This document shows positions 1 through 12,167 of a stretch of DNA of 64,000 nucleotides, piece by piece. Source of the stretch: Malania oleifera (Eukaryota; Streptophyta; Magnoliopsida; Santalales; Ximeniaceae); NCBI RefSeq assembly GCF_029873635.1, contig NC_080420.1, forward strand, positions 50,607,457 through 50,671,456, written 5' to 3'. The notes under the pieces are model-generated. The model did not search any database, was not told where the DNA came from, and saw nothing but the letters and a program-made list of their open reading frames with translations. Within the stretch, counting starts at the first letter, position 1. Each line of letters begins with the position of its first letter. Made by a program: the position numbers and the translations under genes.

Positions 1-492
1 TCGGTCATTTTCTTTTATAATGTTGTCCTTATTCATATGATGATTAACTTTATTTTAATAAGATACTCTTTTATGCATGCATGGGGGACCTAAGGTTAGT
101 CTAGGTCCTTTTAAGGTCTACCAAAAAAATCCAATGTCAGTCGTTTGAAGGTCGACCGAAGGGTGCCCTAAGGTCATTCGGATCCCTATGGTCAATCTAC
201 GGTCTCGTTTGAGCTTTATTCATATCATGTATGCAGATGCAAATATTACCGACCAAATAGAAAAACTTAATGCAATACAAGTGAAATTTAAATGTCTTAA
301 ATCTTCTTTACTCTTGTGACTTCCTTGGAATACGCCGGTTGATGTACATGTCCTTCAAGTTTCTTCTGGCTTCGATTTCAATCTCCTTATGTGTGTGTTC
401 TGAAATGTTACTTGTTCAAACACTGGGTACACACATAAGAAACTTGCGGTTTATCATTATCAAAAGTAGGGATTGGACTCAAAAAGTCAACA
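1..492 (-). repeat. Copia LTR fragment J, U3-proximal part
   Basis: Read on the minus strand, this stretch begins at 492 with TGTTGACTTTTTGAGTCC, the same kind of start as the other minus-strand Copia LTRs of this window (right ends at 29000, 32956, 45201, 60508). The part around 80-240 matches the U3 of LTR B near 28620-28760 (GGTCGACC-type motif, then 'ccctaaggtca'). The LTR runs off the left edge of the window, so it could be the tip of a full element or a solo LTR. It abuts the Tnt1-like integrase directly at 493. No gene is present. Confidence 0.8.
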
Positions 493-1331
493 TTAGAGAT
501 ACTGGATTTGGTACATTCAGATGTGTGTGGCCCTATGAAGACGAGAACACTTAGTGACTCCAGATACTTTGTGGCCTTCATAGATGATCATTCAAGGAAG
601 TTGTGGGTATATACCTTGAAATCAAAAGTCCAAGTGTTGGTTGAGTTCAAGAAATTTCAAGCCCTAGTTGAGAGACAAACTGGGAAGAAATTGAGGTGCA
701 TCCAGTGTGATAATGGTGGAGAGTATTTTGGTCCATTTGATCAGTATTTCAGACAACTAGGTATTCGACATCAAAAGACACCTCCAAAAACACCTTAGTT
801 GAATGGCATAGCAGAAAGGATGATCAGAACACTAGTTAAGAGAGTAAGATGTTTGCTTTCACAAGCTTAGTTGCCAAAATCCTTTTGGGGGGAGGCATTG
901 AGCACTGTTGTTCATGTGTTGAATCTTACACCCTGTGTTCCTCTACAGTTTGGTATGTTAGACCGAGTTTGGATAGGTAAGAATGTTTCCTATAATCACC
1001 TGCGTGTTTTTGGGTGCAAAGAATTTGTGCATATTCTAAAAGATGAAAGGTCCAAACTTGATGAGAAAACGCGACAGTGTATATTCCTTGGCTACGGTCA
1101 AGATGAGTTTGGATATAAAATTTATGATCCAATTGAGAAGAAAATTGTGAGAAGCAGAGATGTTGTGTTTGTAGAAGATCAGACCATTCAGGATATTAAG
1201 AAGGCAGAGAAATCTATGTCTTAGTAAGATGATAGTTTGACTGATGTGGATCCAGTTCCTTTGAAGAATTTTCCATCTCAAGTTGAGAATGATGTTCAGG
1301 ATGACCACTAGGGTAAGGGAGATGTTGATAT
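493..1331 (+). pseudogene. Tnt1-like Copia integrase relic
   Basis: Part of the pol polyprotein of a Ty1/Copia element of the Tnt1 type. The integrase core reads in one frame. The first catalytic Asp is in 'HSDVCGPMKT' (about 508-540), the second in 'CDNGGEY' (about 706-726), and the Glu is in 'NGIAERM' after 800. It is followed by the usual 'PKSFWGEAL' and 'GCKEFVHI' segments and the acidic linker towards reverse transcriptase (to 1331). Stop codons interrupt at 796-798, 868-870 and 1222-1224. The N-terminal HHCC region is missing because LTR J joins at 492, and the RT is missing because LTR I begins at 1332. Non-functional. Confidence 0.9.
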
Positions 1332-3391
1332 TGTTGGCCTAACAGGACTTACGAATCTTATTTTGATGATAACAAATCAAGACTATTTAACATGTTATGG
1401 TTAAAGTGATGATGTTTCAAGAATCAAGTATGTGAGTTTAAGATTAAGTGATTACAAGGCTTATTGAAAGATTATATTCCAAGGACAAGTTGAAAAATGA
1501 AAGCTTAAAGGGTATGAAAGCATGGATTCAAAGATGATTTGATGAAAGCTTAAAAGAGTATTGAAGCTCAAGGTTAAGATGGACTCAACAAAAGACAAAT
1601 ATGAAGACTCCGAGCTTAGAACGTTTTTAAGTCTTAAGAAAGTCTTTATTTAAGTACTTCATTCAAAAGTCAATATGGATTCTTTGAAACTTATTAGGAT
1701 AAATCATTGACTTAGAGACCATATTTTTAAGAACCCTGGAAAATATTTTCAAGAGTATCAAAGTGTTTTGACATTATAAAGACCACAAAAAGATTTTGCA
1801 AACAAATTGAAAAATAAGTTTTTGAACTGTCCAAGCGACGGACCATTGTTGGTCCAATCGACTAAACGTTTATGCAGAATAAATTTGGACAGACAGTAAA
1901 AGCCTATTTGACTGACCCTGGCAAGCCCAGTCGACTCACCCTACACTGACTTTGAAATTTCATTGATTTTAAGAGCCCAAGTGACTGACCCCTTGAGTCC
2001 AGTTGACTGACCCCTCGAAATTCAAATTTTTAAAAGTAACAGAAATACTTCAAGTAACTTCGGGAATATGAAATACACTTTCTAAACTCTATAAATAGCC
2101 CCCAAGACAAAGGATTTTAGATACCAAGAATTAAAATCTGCAAACAAGCCTTATTACTTACAATCTTCGAAAGCTCTCTTGCTCACATACTTGCTGAAGT
2201 TTTTACTGAGTCTTGCTGATATTTTCTCACTGATCTTTGTGCACAAGTTTTGAATCTTTCAATCAAACAAATAAGATCATGATGATAGATTTCTAAAGCT
2301 TCAAATTCTCTATATTTGATATTTTGATTTGAAGTATATGGTTGTGCTTCAAATGTGTACTAATCAGCTCTTCTTAAGAGTGTCTCTGTACACCAAATTC
2401 TTTTGTTGTTTTGTTGACGGTTCAGGTTGTTGAATCATTGTACCAAGTGTGGGGTATCGCTTGGAGATGAGGGCTCCATCCTACTTGAAGGAGTGTGTAA
2501 AATGTTTGCTCCGCCCGGTTAAGGGAGTGGTATAGTGAAATCCTTAGGTGGTTTACCTAAGGCGAGGTTGTAGGTGGGTATAACCAAACCTCGTAAAATC
2601 TCATGTTTTTCTCTTCCCTAATCTCTTTAATTTTCTGCATATATATAAATTGCGTGTATGTTTACTTAGTTGTTGAACATTAATATGTTATTGGGATTTT
2701 GAGGAAACTTTGATTTAAGGGACTACATTGATTGATCTTTTGCGAAAACCTCAAAGAGAGTACGTTGATTAATCTTTTTGTTGAAACCTTGATTATAGGA
2801 AGTGTCTTGATTGATAAGTATCAAAGCTCATTAACTAACTAATTTGTTTTGTACTTAAATTCAAAGTCTAAATTTTGGAAACTTGTTGAAATCTTTATTT
2901 TGATTCATATTGTGAAATCAGCATACTACAACCTTATTGATTGGTTGATTAAGTTTTTGATTCATATTTTAGATCAATTGTGTCTTCACCTCAAAGGTTT
3001 GAACTTGAAATTGAATATTGAATATTGATTTGAATCAAGGAGTTGATTGGATTAAAATTTTTGAAGTGCTGAATATTTAATCTTGTTTAATAAATCATTC
3101 TATTGAAACAAGATTAAAATAAAATTCAAGATAACTTTCAGAAATCAATATTGTCTTTGAAGTATATTGAAAAGAAAATCTAATTTGAAATTTTATCTAT
3201 TAAAATTCTGAAAGTTGAATTAACAATATCATCTCTTGTTGATAAGAATTTATTAGAGAGCGTGATTGTTGAATAAATATATTTGTTAAATCAAAACTAA
3301 AATTGAAGATGAGTTATACTTAACTAAAAGTTTACAAAAAAAATTTTAAAACCCAATTCACCCCCTTCTTGAGAGTACACCTTACTTCTCA
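1332..3391 (+). repeat. Sirevirus-like 5' LTR of element I
   Basis: Begins TGTTGGCCTAACAGG and ends 'acttctCA' just before a decayed primer-binding site, so it is a 5' LTR of about 2060 bp. Its start resembles the LTR of element 1 (TGTTGGCCTTACAAGG at 16922). Its end carries the 'ttcacccccttcttgag' signature shared by the Copia LTRs here. U3 holds degenerate 'gtcgact/gactgacc' repeats (1845-2015). It is inserted in the Tnt1-like pol; the matching 3' LTR is not in the window. Confidence 0.88.
2090..2097 (+). promoter_or_regulatory. TATA box of LTR I
   Basis: TATAAATA followed by GCC, about 760 bp into the LTR, just where U3 should meet R. The same position in element 1 has the same octamer. 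Confidence 0.65.
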
Positions 3392-3392
3392 A

Positions 3393-3407
3393 TAGGAATC
3401 AGAACGC
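3393..3407 (+). other. Primer-binding site of element I (decayed)
   Basis: TAGGAATCAGAACGC lies two bases after the LTR end, where element 1 has TGGTATCAAAGCC and element 2 TGGTATCAGAGCC. These match the site complementary to initiator tRNA-Met used by plant Copia elements. Several substitutions are present. Confidence 0.7.
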
Positions 3408-3450
3408 TAGGCTGTAGTAAATTTTAACTAGAAGCTACATAAAGATCGTT

Positions 3451-3552
3451 ATGACACTTCAGGTGTATCTCCTTTTGTTGAGGGTCAATCCTCTCATAGA
3501 CCACCCCTTTTCTGCGGTGTCAACTATACTTTTTGGAAACAATGAATGAGGA
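3451..3552 (+). pseudogene. Gag N-terminal fragment of element I
   Basis: Only the start of gag is left. After an ATG at 3451 and a one-base shift it reads 'GQSSHRPPLFCGVNYTFW', the typical N-terminus of Sirevirus-type gag (compare 'GQSSTRSPIFYGLNYTFW' in element 1). A TGA follows 'WKQ'. It is cut at 3552 by the LTR tip beginning at 3553; the rest of gag is not seen in this window. Confidence 0.75.
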
Positions 3553-3825
3553 TGTTGGAATTGGTGTATACCCAAGAGGGGGGTGAATTGGAATTTTAAA
3601 ACTTCTTTCTAGGTCAATTCAGATTCCACAAACAGTATTACACAAACTTAGGGTATTTCTATATAATCAAAACCCAATCAAATATTCAAACAATTAGACA
3701 TAGACATTCAAGTGCTGAAATTTAAATTGCGAAAATTAAAAGTGCACACACGATATGTTATTGGGGTTCGGCCAATATTGCCTACGTCCCCGCCTTAGCT
3801 CGCAAGCCCGAGGATTCCACTAATG
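3553..3825 (-). repeat. Copia LTR 3'-end fragment H
   Basis: On the plus strand it starts TGTTGGAATTGGTG, then the inverted 'cccaagaggggggtgaattgg' signature and, around 3765-3825, the 'ggggttcggccaa...cctacgtccccgcc' block found at the same place in LTRs B, D, E and F. It is therefore the last ~270 bp of a minus-strand Copia LTR. It breaks off at about 3825, where Athila-type LTR sequence begins without a TSD. I infer it is the 3' LTR tip of the element whose pol lies at 9302-11417. Confidence 0.75.
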
Positions 3826-4035
3826 TTTTCACGTGCATGCAATTTCGACTTTAGTGCCCAAAAATTATCTTGCAAGAATAAAATATAAAAAATCCGTAAA
3901 TTTTTCGACATAATGGGATAATTATCAAATGAACTCAGTAAGTAAAATAATGAAAATAATTAGACATTTAATTAGAATTATAATCGTCAATGCATGAATT
4001 TAAACGTCCAATTACGCAACTTTGATGCGTAATCA
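3826..4035 (-). repeat. Truncated 3' LTR of element A
   Basis: About 210 bp matching 9100-9301 of the right LTR ('gactttagtgcccaaaaatta' and 'tgcgtaatca' end). The remaining ~1.5 kb is missing; the break lies near a shared 'ttcacgtg', suggesting deletion at microhomology. Confidence 0.85.
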
Positions 4036-5655
4036 CACCCCCAACTAACGTTTTGATAGTTTCTAGCAAATAACGTGAATGCAATCAAGGGCGATACCCA
4101 CAAACACCCATTTTAGTGAATATTAAATGAAAGCACATGCAACACAAATATACCATTTCCCATGTAGGAATATCACTAGATTACATACTAGCTCATTCAT
4201 ACACAATTCATGCAAGTCTGAAGTAAGTCACTTATGCAAGTTTCATCATTATATAGCCATTAAAAATAGTATACTCACATAAAATTAACCAGTAATTACA
4301 ATTCAGAGTTAATACAGCCATATAAACTCGAGTATAAATAGGTGAAATCTTGAAGCATATGTAATGTATAAGACTCGTTAGACCCAGGATACCAGTGGAC
4401 ACCTACAGAATGGTCTTATTGACTCGGCCTAACTGGTATACCCTCAAAAACACTCAAAAAGGATGAGTTCACTCGTCATATATAAGGACGAGTGTCAGGA
4501 TCAAACATCCCACATATTGTAAGGAAAAAAAGCTAAATGTATGGAGTGGACTAGTCTGAAAAGGATCGAGCCTATTTGTGAGGTGTCGAGTTCTTCACTC
4601 TAGCATCTTCTCACCTACTTGCCATATCCAACCAAGACCATCCTAGATCAACTTATTCATTAATCAGACGTGAATACATATGAGGCATTAGGCAGTTGAA
4701 GAGTCTTCATATGTGGAGAACATATGTCATGTCCCTATCTTTTTATTATAATTGTGTAGAGCAGGTATTAATCTTTCACTTCATTCTTGTGCATTTTTGT
4801 TTCTCTTTTTCTTTATTATGCTCATTCTTCAATTTTTGTATTTTCATGGTTTGTTTGGACAATCATTACACTTCCTTTATTGTCTTCATATGACCAATGA
4901 GAACTAAGCTCGAATAGGAGTTCATGAAATAAGTCTATTTCTAGGCGTGGCTCAACCTTCGCGTCTTGAGTATGTTACAAGACTTAGGTTTCTATCTCCT
5001 CACTATATGTCACCTCTAGTCTAGAAAGTCAAAAACCAAGACTAGTGTACAAAGAATATCTAGAAAAAAAAGGAAAAGTTGAGTTTCACGAACTCTGAGT
5101 TGACGTCAAAAGTCAAAAGAATGATAAATGGTTCAACAGTACCTCACGTGAATGTGTATTTTTAGTCTCATGAGATACCATGTAAATACAAGAGTTTATA
5201 TAGCCAGATTAACACGAATGAACTATCAATCAACCTTCATGAAGTTACAATTCTTAGATTAGCCATATAAGGAGAAACTACACATAAATAACTCAAGTGT
5301 GTAACTTTAAGGTTATATGCAAGTATGTAAAGGGTATAAGTCAGTTTTAATCATGACCTAATTATCCATTTTCAATTTTTTGTTTCAATGTATTTTCTAA
5401 TCCCCCCCAACTAAAGTGAAATATTGTCTTCAATGTGAAAACATAGGGGAGACGAGAGAGATGATAAGGAGGGAAGTAGAGAAATACCTAGGTAGAGAAG
5501 TGAGGGAAAAGAAAAATTGAAACTAAGAAAAAATTTACCTGAAAATTAACTAAAAATAAAACAAGGTGAAAAAAAAAAATGAAAAGAAAGGAAAGAAAAA
5601 CACCACAGTCTGTCTAGCGAAGGCTCTGGAGGAATTTCATTTAGTGGGTGTAGTT
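4036..5655 (-). other. Non-coding internal region of element A
   Basis: Begins with the polypurine tract next to the 3' LTR (plus strand 'cacccccaactaac' at 4035-4048, i.e. GTTAGTTGGGGGTG on the element strand). No pol homology is visible in any frame. Several blocks match the internal region of element L in the same order, for example 'ggctcaacctt' near 4945 and 40670 and 'gagttgacgtcaaaag' near 5098 and 40822. A weak plus ORF at 4696-4893 looks spurious. Confidence 0.7.
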
Positions 5656-7485
5656 TTATAAATTGAACTGGCAGGTCTCTAAATTTGAGTCGCCATAATG
5701 AATCAGTTTTATACCAAACAATACACGTGTAGATTGACTTTCTTGTTTTAACAAGAAAGGATATTTATTCAGTATGTTTTTTAGGAAATTTACTTCTTTA
5801 AGGACTAATTTTTTAGGAAAAGTTGTTGGAACAACTACCTTTAGTTCTTCAGAAGCATCAACATTAAAATTTTTACCTAGTTTCTTGAAAGTTGTACTCT
5901 CACCATTTTGTTCAACTTCTTCATCTGGTGCACCAATTACCTTACAGTTGCAGAGTTTTGCTTCGGAATTGCAATCCTTGACATTCACTACAGTGGGTAA
6001 TGATGGTTCCATGGTTGTCACTTGCACTTGAATATCTGGCTGGGATGATGGCTCCTTTAATTCCAAGCTCGCTTCCTCTGATTCTTCTTCAACTTCATCT
6101 GTCTTAGTTGCAAATTCAGGTGTCACGACAACTGTTTGTCTATTGATGAGTATCTTAGGTCGAAGAACTTCTTCTTCACTTCTCAGAGTGCTAACGACAT
6201 TCTCTGTCTCAAGAGGATTCACTGAGACATTATGTACTTGTTGATGTTGTTGTCGGTATACCTGAGGATTAGACTGAGATTGGGCCAAAAATTCCTCTTT
6301 TTCTAGGGTACTCAATTGCGTGCTCAACTCATTAATGGTGCCCAACAATTCATTTATGGTCTGAGTATTAATTTGCATGAATTCTTGAAGTGTATTTGCC
6401 ATTTGTGCCATGTTATCCTCAAAATACGTCGTCAGTGGAATAGGAGCTTCATTACATTGAAATCTTGGAAGTGTGTAGCTTTTATAGATCTGTTGTGGTA
6501 GATACTAATGCAAAGGAGTAACTGAATAATATGTCGGTTGCGAAGGTAGTGCATAAGACTGAGGAGGCTGCTAAAATTGTGAAGAGTGTGGACCAAAGTG
6601 ATCATTCTCCCATAAGAAATTCGGGTAATTCCTTCATTATGGAGTGTAGGTGTTTGAGAATAGCTTATTTGGAGCTTTGTTAACCCAATTTGTTGATTTT
6701 ATTTTATTAGAACTACTCTCCTTTTCTAATTCTTTTACCCTCCTTTCCAGTGTAGCAATAAGAGCTTGGAGATCATTCTCCTCTTTGACCTCATATTTAC
6801 CTCCACCATTGATTGCGCTGAGAGGTTGTACTGCCATTGGTGCTTGATCGTATTGTGTATTTCATGGTTGGACACTTTCAGCTAAGTAATCAAAGAATAA
6901 TAGTGCTTGATCTGGTTCCTTTCTGAAGAATTCTCCATTGCACATATCTTGGACAAATTGTTTGCATTCAAAAGTAAAACCTGTATAGAAATAATTAGCC
7001 AACCTCCAAGATTCAAACTCGTGATGTGGACAGATATTTATCAGATCCTTGAACCTCTCCCAATAAGGTTGAAAAGTATCATCACCCTTCTGCATAAACT
7101 GAATGATCTGCTCCTGCAGGTATTGGGTTCTCTGAAAAGAAAAGAATTTGTGTAAGAACTCATGCTGCATATTTGTCCGACTATTAATAAAGTTAGGTAT
7201 CAACGAGTTAAACAAGATCTTCGCCTTATCCTTCAAAGAAAAAGGAAATAAGCGGAGCTTGATATACTCATAAGCTCCCATAAAGGTGGTGCAGGCCAAC
7301 ACAAAGTCTGTCAAATGCTAATAGGGACTCTCAGAATCTAACCCATGGACCTAGGGTATCACTGACAACACCCCAGGCTTAATCGTGAAATTCAATGCGT
7401 CATGTGGTAAAGCAATGCAATGAGGTGTGGTGGTGTGTGTAGGCTGCAAAAAATCCATAAGTGTATGTGGTGCAGGTGCAGCCAT
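5656..7485 (-). pseudogene. Athila/Tat-like gag, element A
   Basis: Retrotransposon capsid gene read from the ATG at 7485 to the stop at 5656 in a single frame (610 codons) interrupted by several stops (near 7350, 7317, 6859, 6634 and further down) but no frameshift. The capsid domain is clear: 'LRLFPFSLKDKAK', 'FQPYWERFKDL', 'CPHHEFESW' and 'FYTGF' are the retrotrans_gag landmarks of this lineage. A coiled-coil-like segment follows ('LIATLERRVKELEKE', about 6740), then a long acidic C-terminal extension (6411-5656). No CCHC zinc knuckle was seen. The gag product would package RNA; here it is dead. The stop pattern without indels suggests decay mainly by point mutation. Confidence 0.85.
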
Positions 7486-7568
7486 ATACATATATTTCAA
7501 AACCTTTTTTTTTCGTGAAGAAAAGCAAAATAAAAGGGAAAAACACTAGTTAGAAACTAAATATGGCA

Positions 7569-7592
7569 TTCTTTGGAATGACACCAAAAACG
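7569..7592 (-). other. Primer-binding site of element A
   Basis: On the element strand, directly after the 5' LTR, it reads TTTTTGGTGTCATTCC. It is a mutated version of the 'TTTTGGCGCCGTTGCC' type site typical of Athila/Tat elements; element L has TTTTTGCTGCCGTTGCTG at the same place. Confidence 0.7.
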
Positions 7593-9301
7593 TGACTCGC
7601 TCTAAAAATGAGCAGTGCGAAAGCTATCCCAAGTATAGGAGTTCAGCCGTATAATAATTAGCCTAAGGGCCAAATCGTCTCCTCAGGGAATGCAGTTTAG
7701 TTCCAAAATTTGCGTAATCCCAAAAGAATATAAGAAAATAAAAGTTTAGTAAACATGGTTCAGATTCAGTTTCTTGGATTTTTAAGATTTTTGTGACGAC
7801 ATTAAAACAATGTGAAATTTAAATTATGAACCTAACACACACTAAATTAATGACAAGAAACGTGAGACAAGCACAATAAGATAGGCGATAAAAAATTTAA
7901 TTGCAGAAAATAATCTTACGTTTAACCATTCAGACAAGAAATAAAAATTATGTTAAAAATTTCAGACAAATGCCTAAAAATGAAAAGTTGATCACGTAAC
8001 AGAAACACACAATCCTAAAATAATCAATCAAATATGAACTCCAACAAAACTAAACTTTAAACATTCAAGAACTTAACAAAACGCAAACTAGAAACTGAAC
8101 TTCAATAATAACCAAATATAAATTAAAAATTCCAAACTTTAATTAAAACACAATTCCAATAAACACTAGTAACTTGAGCAACCATTAAAAAGAAAAGAGA
8201 GAATGAAAAAGAGATAAATTAAACTAACAAGATTTAAAGATTTTAAAAGAAAAGAAAACTTAACTATAATAAAATTAATCCAACAACTAATTAATATTCA
8301 ACAATGATAAAAAGAAAGAGATGATGTGCCGGAGAAGACGAGAACTCAAGAGCCGCCGGAGAGAATAAGAGAGCGCTGGAGAAGACGAGCTCTGAGTTGA
8401 GAGAAGCCAAAGACAACAGGTGAGAGCAAACAGATCTTCAGAACTAGGAAAGACTATGAGGGAGAACTAAGATAAAAAAATAGAGCAACGTCGGAGAGAG
8501 AAAAAAAGACGCCTTAAAATTGAGAGAGAGATGGGAGATTTCCATCAAACAGGAAAAGATCTGCAGGAAAAACTTAAGAGAGAGAGAGATGGAAGAAGAA
8601 GAATGTGTTTGATCCCCCCCCCCTCTCGTCTGTGCAAATCTCCTTTTAAAGGTTGCTACCGCACCATGTTGCCCTAACTAGCCCTGCCGCACGAGTATAG
8701 AAAAACCCTATGGGTTAGCCCAACTTTCTTCCAATCCACACACAATGGGCTTCACAAGATGCTGCCCACGGAGGAGAGCCTAGCTTGATATTTTATACAT
8801 GCATGCCGTGGTTCAGGCCTAGCTGTCCCTACGTGCATGGCCATGCGGCCTTTTCTCAAGCCCACACATGCAAGAATTCTTCATTTTTCAACCTAGTGCA
8901 CACACACGACCTATCTTCATGCATTAACGTGCATGGTCCAGTTCCCTTTGCTTCAAGGCTCTCCAAAGGCTCACGTAGTTCCATGCATGTACATGCATGG
9001 AAATCCATAAACATGCTCGCGTGGCACACAACTCTTCACGCATGCATGAGACGGTCACTTGCATGGCTCACGCTCACGTACACGACTCACGTACGACTTT
9101 CACGTGTAATTTTGACTTTAGTGCCCAAAAATTATCCTGCAATAATAAAATATAAAAAATCTATAAATTCTTCGACAAAATGGGATAATTATCAAATGAA
9201 CTCAGTGAGTAAAATAATGGACATAATCAGACATTTAATTAAAATTATAATCGTCAATGCATGAATTTAATTGCCTAATTACGCAACTTGACGTGTAATC
9301 A
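7593..9301 (-). repeat. 5' LTR of element A
   Basis: 1709 bp, plus-strand ends TGACTCGCTC and GTGTAATCA, so TG...CA on both strands. It matches the LTRs of element L at both ends ('agctatcccaagtataggag...ctcctcaggg' and 'tttaattaaaattata'). Its middle holds purine-rich 'gagaga' tracts and a C-run near 8616. The U3 half (8780-9110) is unusually rich in CATGCA and ACGT palindromes. ORF-like frames in it (8785-9264) show no homology I recognise. Confidence 0.85.
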
Positions 9302-11417
9302 TTCAACATAAACTTCCTCATTTATATAGCCATTTAGAAATGCACTTTTGACATCCATTTGATATAATTTGAAGTTCTAAAATGCAACTTATGGCAATAA
9401 CATCCGAATAGTTTCCATTAAAGTTAGAGGAGTAAATGTTTCCTCAAAATCTATGCCTTCCTCCTGGTTATATCCTTGAGCTACTAGTCTGACTTTGTTT
9501 CTAATTACTATCCCATTTTCATCTTTCTTGTTCTTATAGACCCATTTTGTTCCAATAACAGTATGATCATTAGGTCTAGGAACCAAGGTCTAGACTTTGT
9601 TTCTCTCAAATTAGTTTAATATTTTCTACATAGATATCACCCATGATTCTGATTCATTCTCAATTGCCTCATTACCATTCTTAGGCTCCTCGTGTGATAA
9701 GAATGCAAAGTGGCTAATCATATTTCTAAGTGATGATCTAGTAGCTACTCCACGTGACGTTCTCTTATAATTTGATCTTTGAGGTGATTTTTTACATACT
9801 TTCATTCCCTAGGTAGTTCATGGACCTCTCTTTTGACTTGATTATCCTCAGAAGATGTTTTGTTAACTTCAGTGTTCTTATCTGAATTATTTTCAATAGA
9901 TAGTTTTTCTAATCCCTTACTTATCTCTAGGTCATCTTAATTAGACCTTTTAGAAAACGGATTGGACTCATCAAATACTACATAAATGGATTCTACAACA
10001 ATCAATGTTATTTTTTTATACACCTTGTAGGCTTTACTGTGCAAGGCATTACCTAGGAAGATACCCTCATCAGATTTTGCGTCAAATTTTCCTAGATGTT
10101 CATTATCTCTAAGAACAAAACATTTACATTCAAAGACATGAAAATAAGAAATATTAGGTCTATGACCATTCCACAATTCATAAAGAGTTTTATTAAAAGT
10201 AGGCCTAATTAGAACTCTATTCAATACATAGTAAGTAGTGCTCACTGCTTCGGCCCAGAAGTATTTGGGTAACTTATGTTCATTTTGCATTGTTCTACTC
10301 ATTTCCTATAGGGATCTGCTCTTTCTTTCAACTACTCCATTCTGTTGTGGTGTCCTAGATACAGAAAAATTATGAGAGATTCCTAGTGAATCACAGTATT
10401 CTTTCATACCCTTGTTTTGACACTCTCTACTCCTACCACTTTGTATACGTGTGATCGTATAACCCTTTTCATTATGAATTCTTCTACATAATTTAATAAA
10501 ATTTTCACATGCTTCATATTTATATGCAAGAAACAACACCCATGTGAATCTAGAATAATCATTAACAATTACGAAAGCGTATGACATACCTCCTAGACTT
10601 TGAGTTTGGTTAGGACCAAATAGATCTAAGTGCAGCAGTTGAAGTGGTCTAGTGGTGGAGATGACATTCTTTTTCTTGAAGCTAGATCTAGTTTGTTTTC
10701 CTAGTTGGCATGCATCACATATTCTATCTTTCACAAACTGAGGTTTAGACAAACCTTTTACTAATTCTTCATTAACTAGTTTAGATAATAAGTCCATGTT
10801 TGCATGTCCTAATTTCCTATGCCAAATCCAACTAGCCTCATTTATAGCAGAAAAACATTTCACATGTTGAGATGCTAAGTTATCAAAACAAGTGGTATAA
10901 ACATTTTCATTACGTTCAGTAGTAAACAAAATTTTATTCTCAGTCATGTTTTCTACTATGCATCTATCATGCTCAAATGATACTCTATTTCCTTTATCAC
11001 AAAGTTGGTTTGTGCTTAACAAATTACGCTTCAATCCATCAACCAGTAAAAAATTATCTATTATGAGAGAAGGATCCTTACCAACCTTACCTACTCCAAT
11101 GATTTTACCTTTTACATAGTTCCTAAAGGTGACAAATCCTCCATCTTTAGGTGTGATGGACACAAACTTTACTTTATCTCTGATCATGTGTCAAGAGCAT
11201 TCACTATCCATGTCCCATTTATCCTTTGAAGAGGACGATCTCAAGCACACCCATAATGGACATTTAATTGACTAATTTTGGTACCCATATTTTCTTGGGT
11301 CCATGGGGGTTAGTGCTCAACTCTATATGACTTTCCAGACCTTCTTAATTTTAACATCTTTGTTCTTAAAAAGACAATCAAATTTTATGTGGCTTAATTT
11401 CTTACACTAAAAGCATG
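9302..11417 (-). pseudogene. Sirevirus-like Copia pol (element G)
   Basis: Decayed pol read right to left. A CCHC knuckle remnant (11417-11370; its first Cys is at the insertion edge) is followed by a protease site 'DSECS' in place of DSGCS (about 11205). Next comes integrase (11187-9937) with 'WHRKLGHAN', 'CDACQLGKQ', first Asp in 'HLDLFGP' and Glu in 'PQQNGVVERK'. The second Asp is lost: 'IQSGRSREC' stands where SDHGREF is expected. A stop lies at 10303-10305. RT survives as '[15 protein letters not shown]', '[20 protein letters not shown]' in pieces, and 'QMDVKSAFLNG' up to 9302, where element A interrupts. RNase H is absent. The gag part lies beyond the BF insertion, outside the window. 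Confidence 0.9.
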
Positions 11418-12167
11418 TATCTTAGCTTTGGTGCAATCCCTAGAGGGGGGTGAATTTGAGATTTAAACAATTTCCTCCTAGGTTAAACTAATCTAGCAAC
11501 AGTATAATGCAACCTAGGAGTAGTCCAAGTATATATATGAAACTGTAGATATGATATATTAAACAATTTTTAGTACATGCACCACAATTTTAGTATTTCT
11601 TAGCCAGATACAATGTAGTGTCAATCAGATATGTAGTATATTCAGTAAGGAAATTAAATCAATCACAAAGTAGAATATAATATAGGAAATTTAAAAGTGA
11701 CACCAAATATGATATCGGGGTTCGGCCAATCCTGCCTATGTCCCCGCCTTGTCTCACCAGCACAAGGATTACACAATGGGCTCACTTAATGGGTGGAGCG
11801 GCACCGAAATACAACCAAGTCAATTAGCATAAGACTGACCTCAACTTTTACAAACAATCCTTCCAGGTTAGATTACCGCCCCCTTAGGCCACGCTTGGAA
11901 TACAATCAATCGATATGAAAATTTTTGTGCAATTTTAAGCGCTTCTACACAAGCATATATGTACTACAATATAGTCAAGATAAATATGTACTCACAGATA
12001 ATATGTATTTAATGCTCAAGTGAGATTCAAAATGTAAACTCTCTAAGATGTGTGAGTGTATGTATATGTGAGAGTTCAACCCTTAATTCAAGATAAGATA
12101 TTCAATACACAAATAATCAAAGGAAGTTTAACGCAATCCAAATCAAATATGCCAAGGATATTCTAAA

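Larger units (their letters stand above)
3826..9301 (-). mobile_element. Athila/Tat-like gag-only element A
   Basis: Minus-strand Ty3/gypsy element made of a 5' LTR (7593-9301), a primer-binding site just left of it, gag (7485-5656), about 1.6 kb of non-coding sequence and a truncated 3' LTR (3826-4035). The LTR reads TGATTACACG...GCGAGTCA on its own strand. There is no protease, RT, RNase H or integrase, so it needed enzymes in trans. It sits in a Copia RT; the left TSD was lost with the deletion that removed most of the 3' LTR. Element L (37852-45021) has the same plan. Confidence 0.85.

Noticed and set aside
4696-4893. Hydrophobic 65-residue ORF, possible env-like protein
   Set aside because: Plus strand, opposite to the element, in AT-rich non-coding sequence; not matched in element L.
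8785-9264. 159-residue ORF
   Set aside because: Lies in the U3 of the Athila A LTR, composition driven by CATGCA repeats, no recognisable domain.
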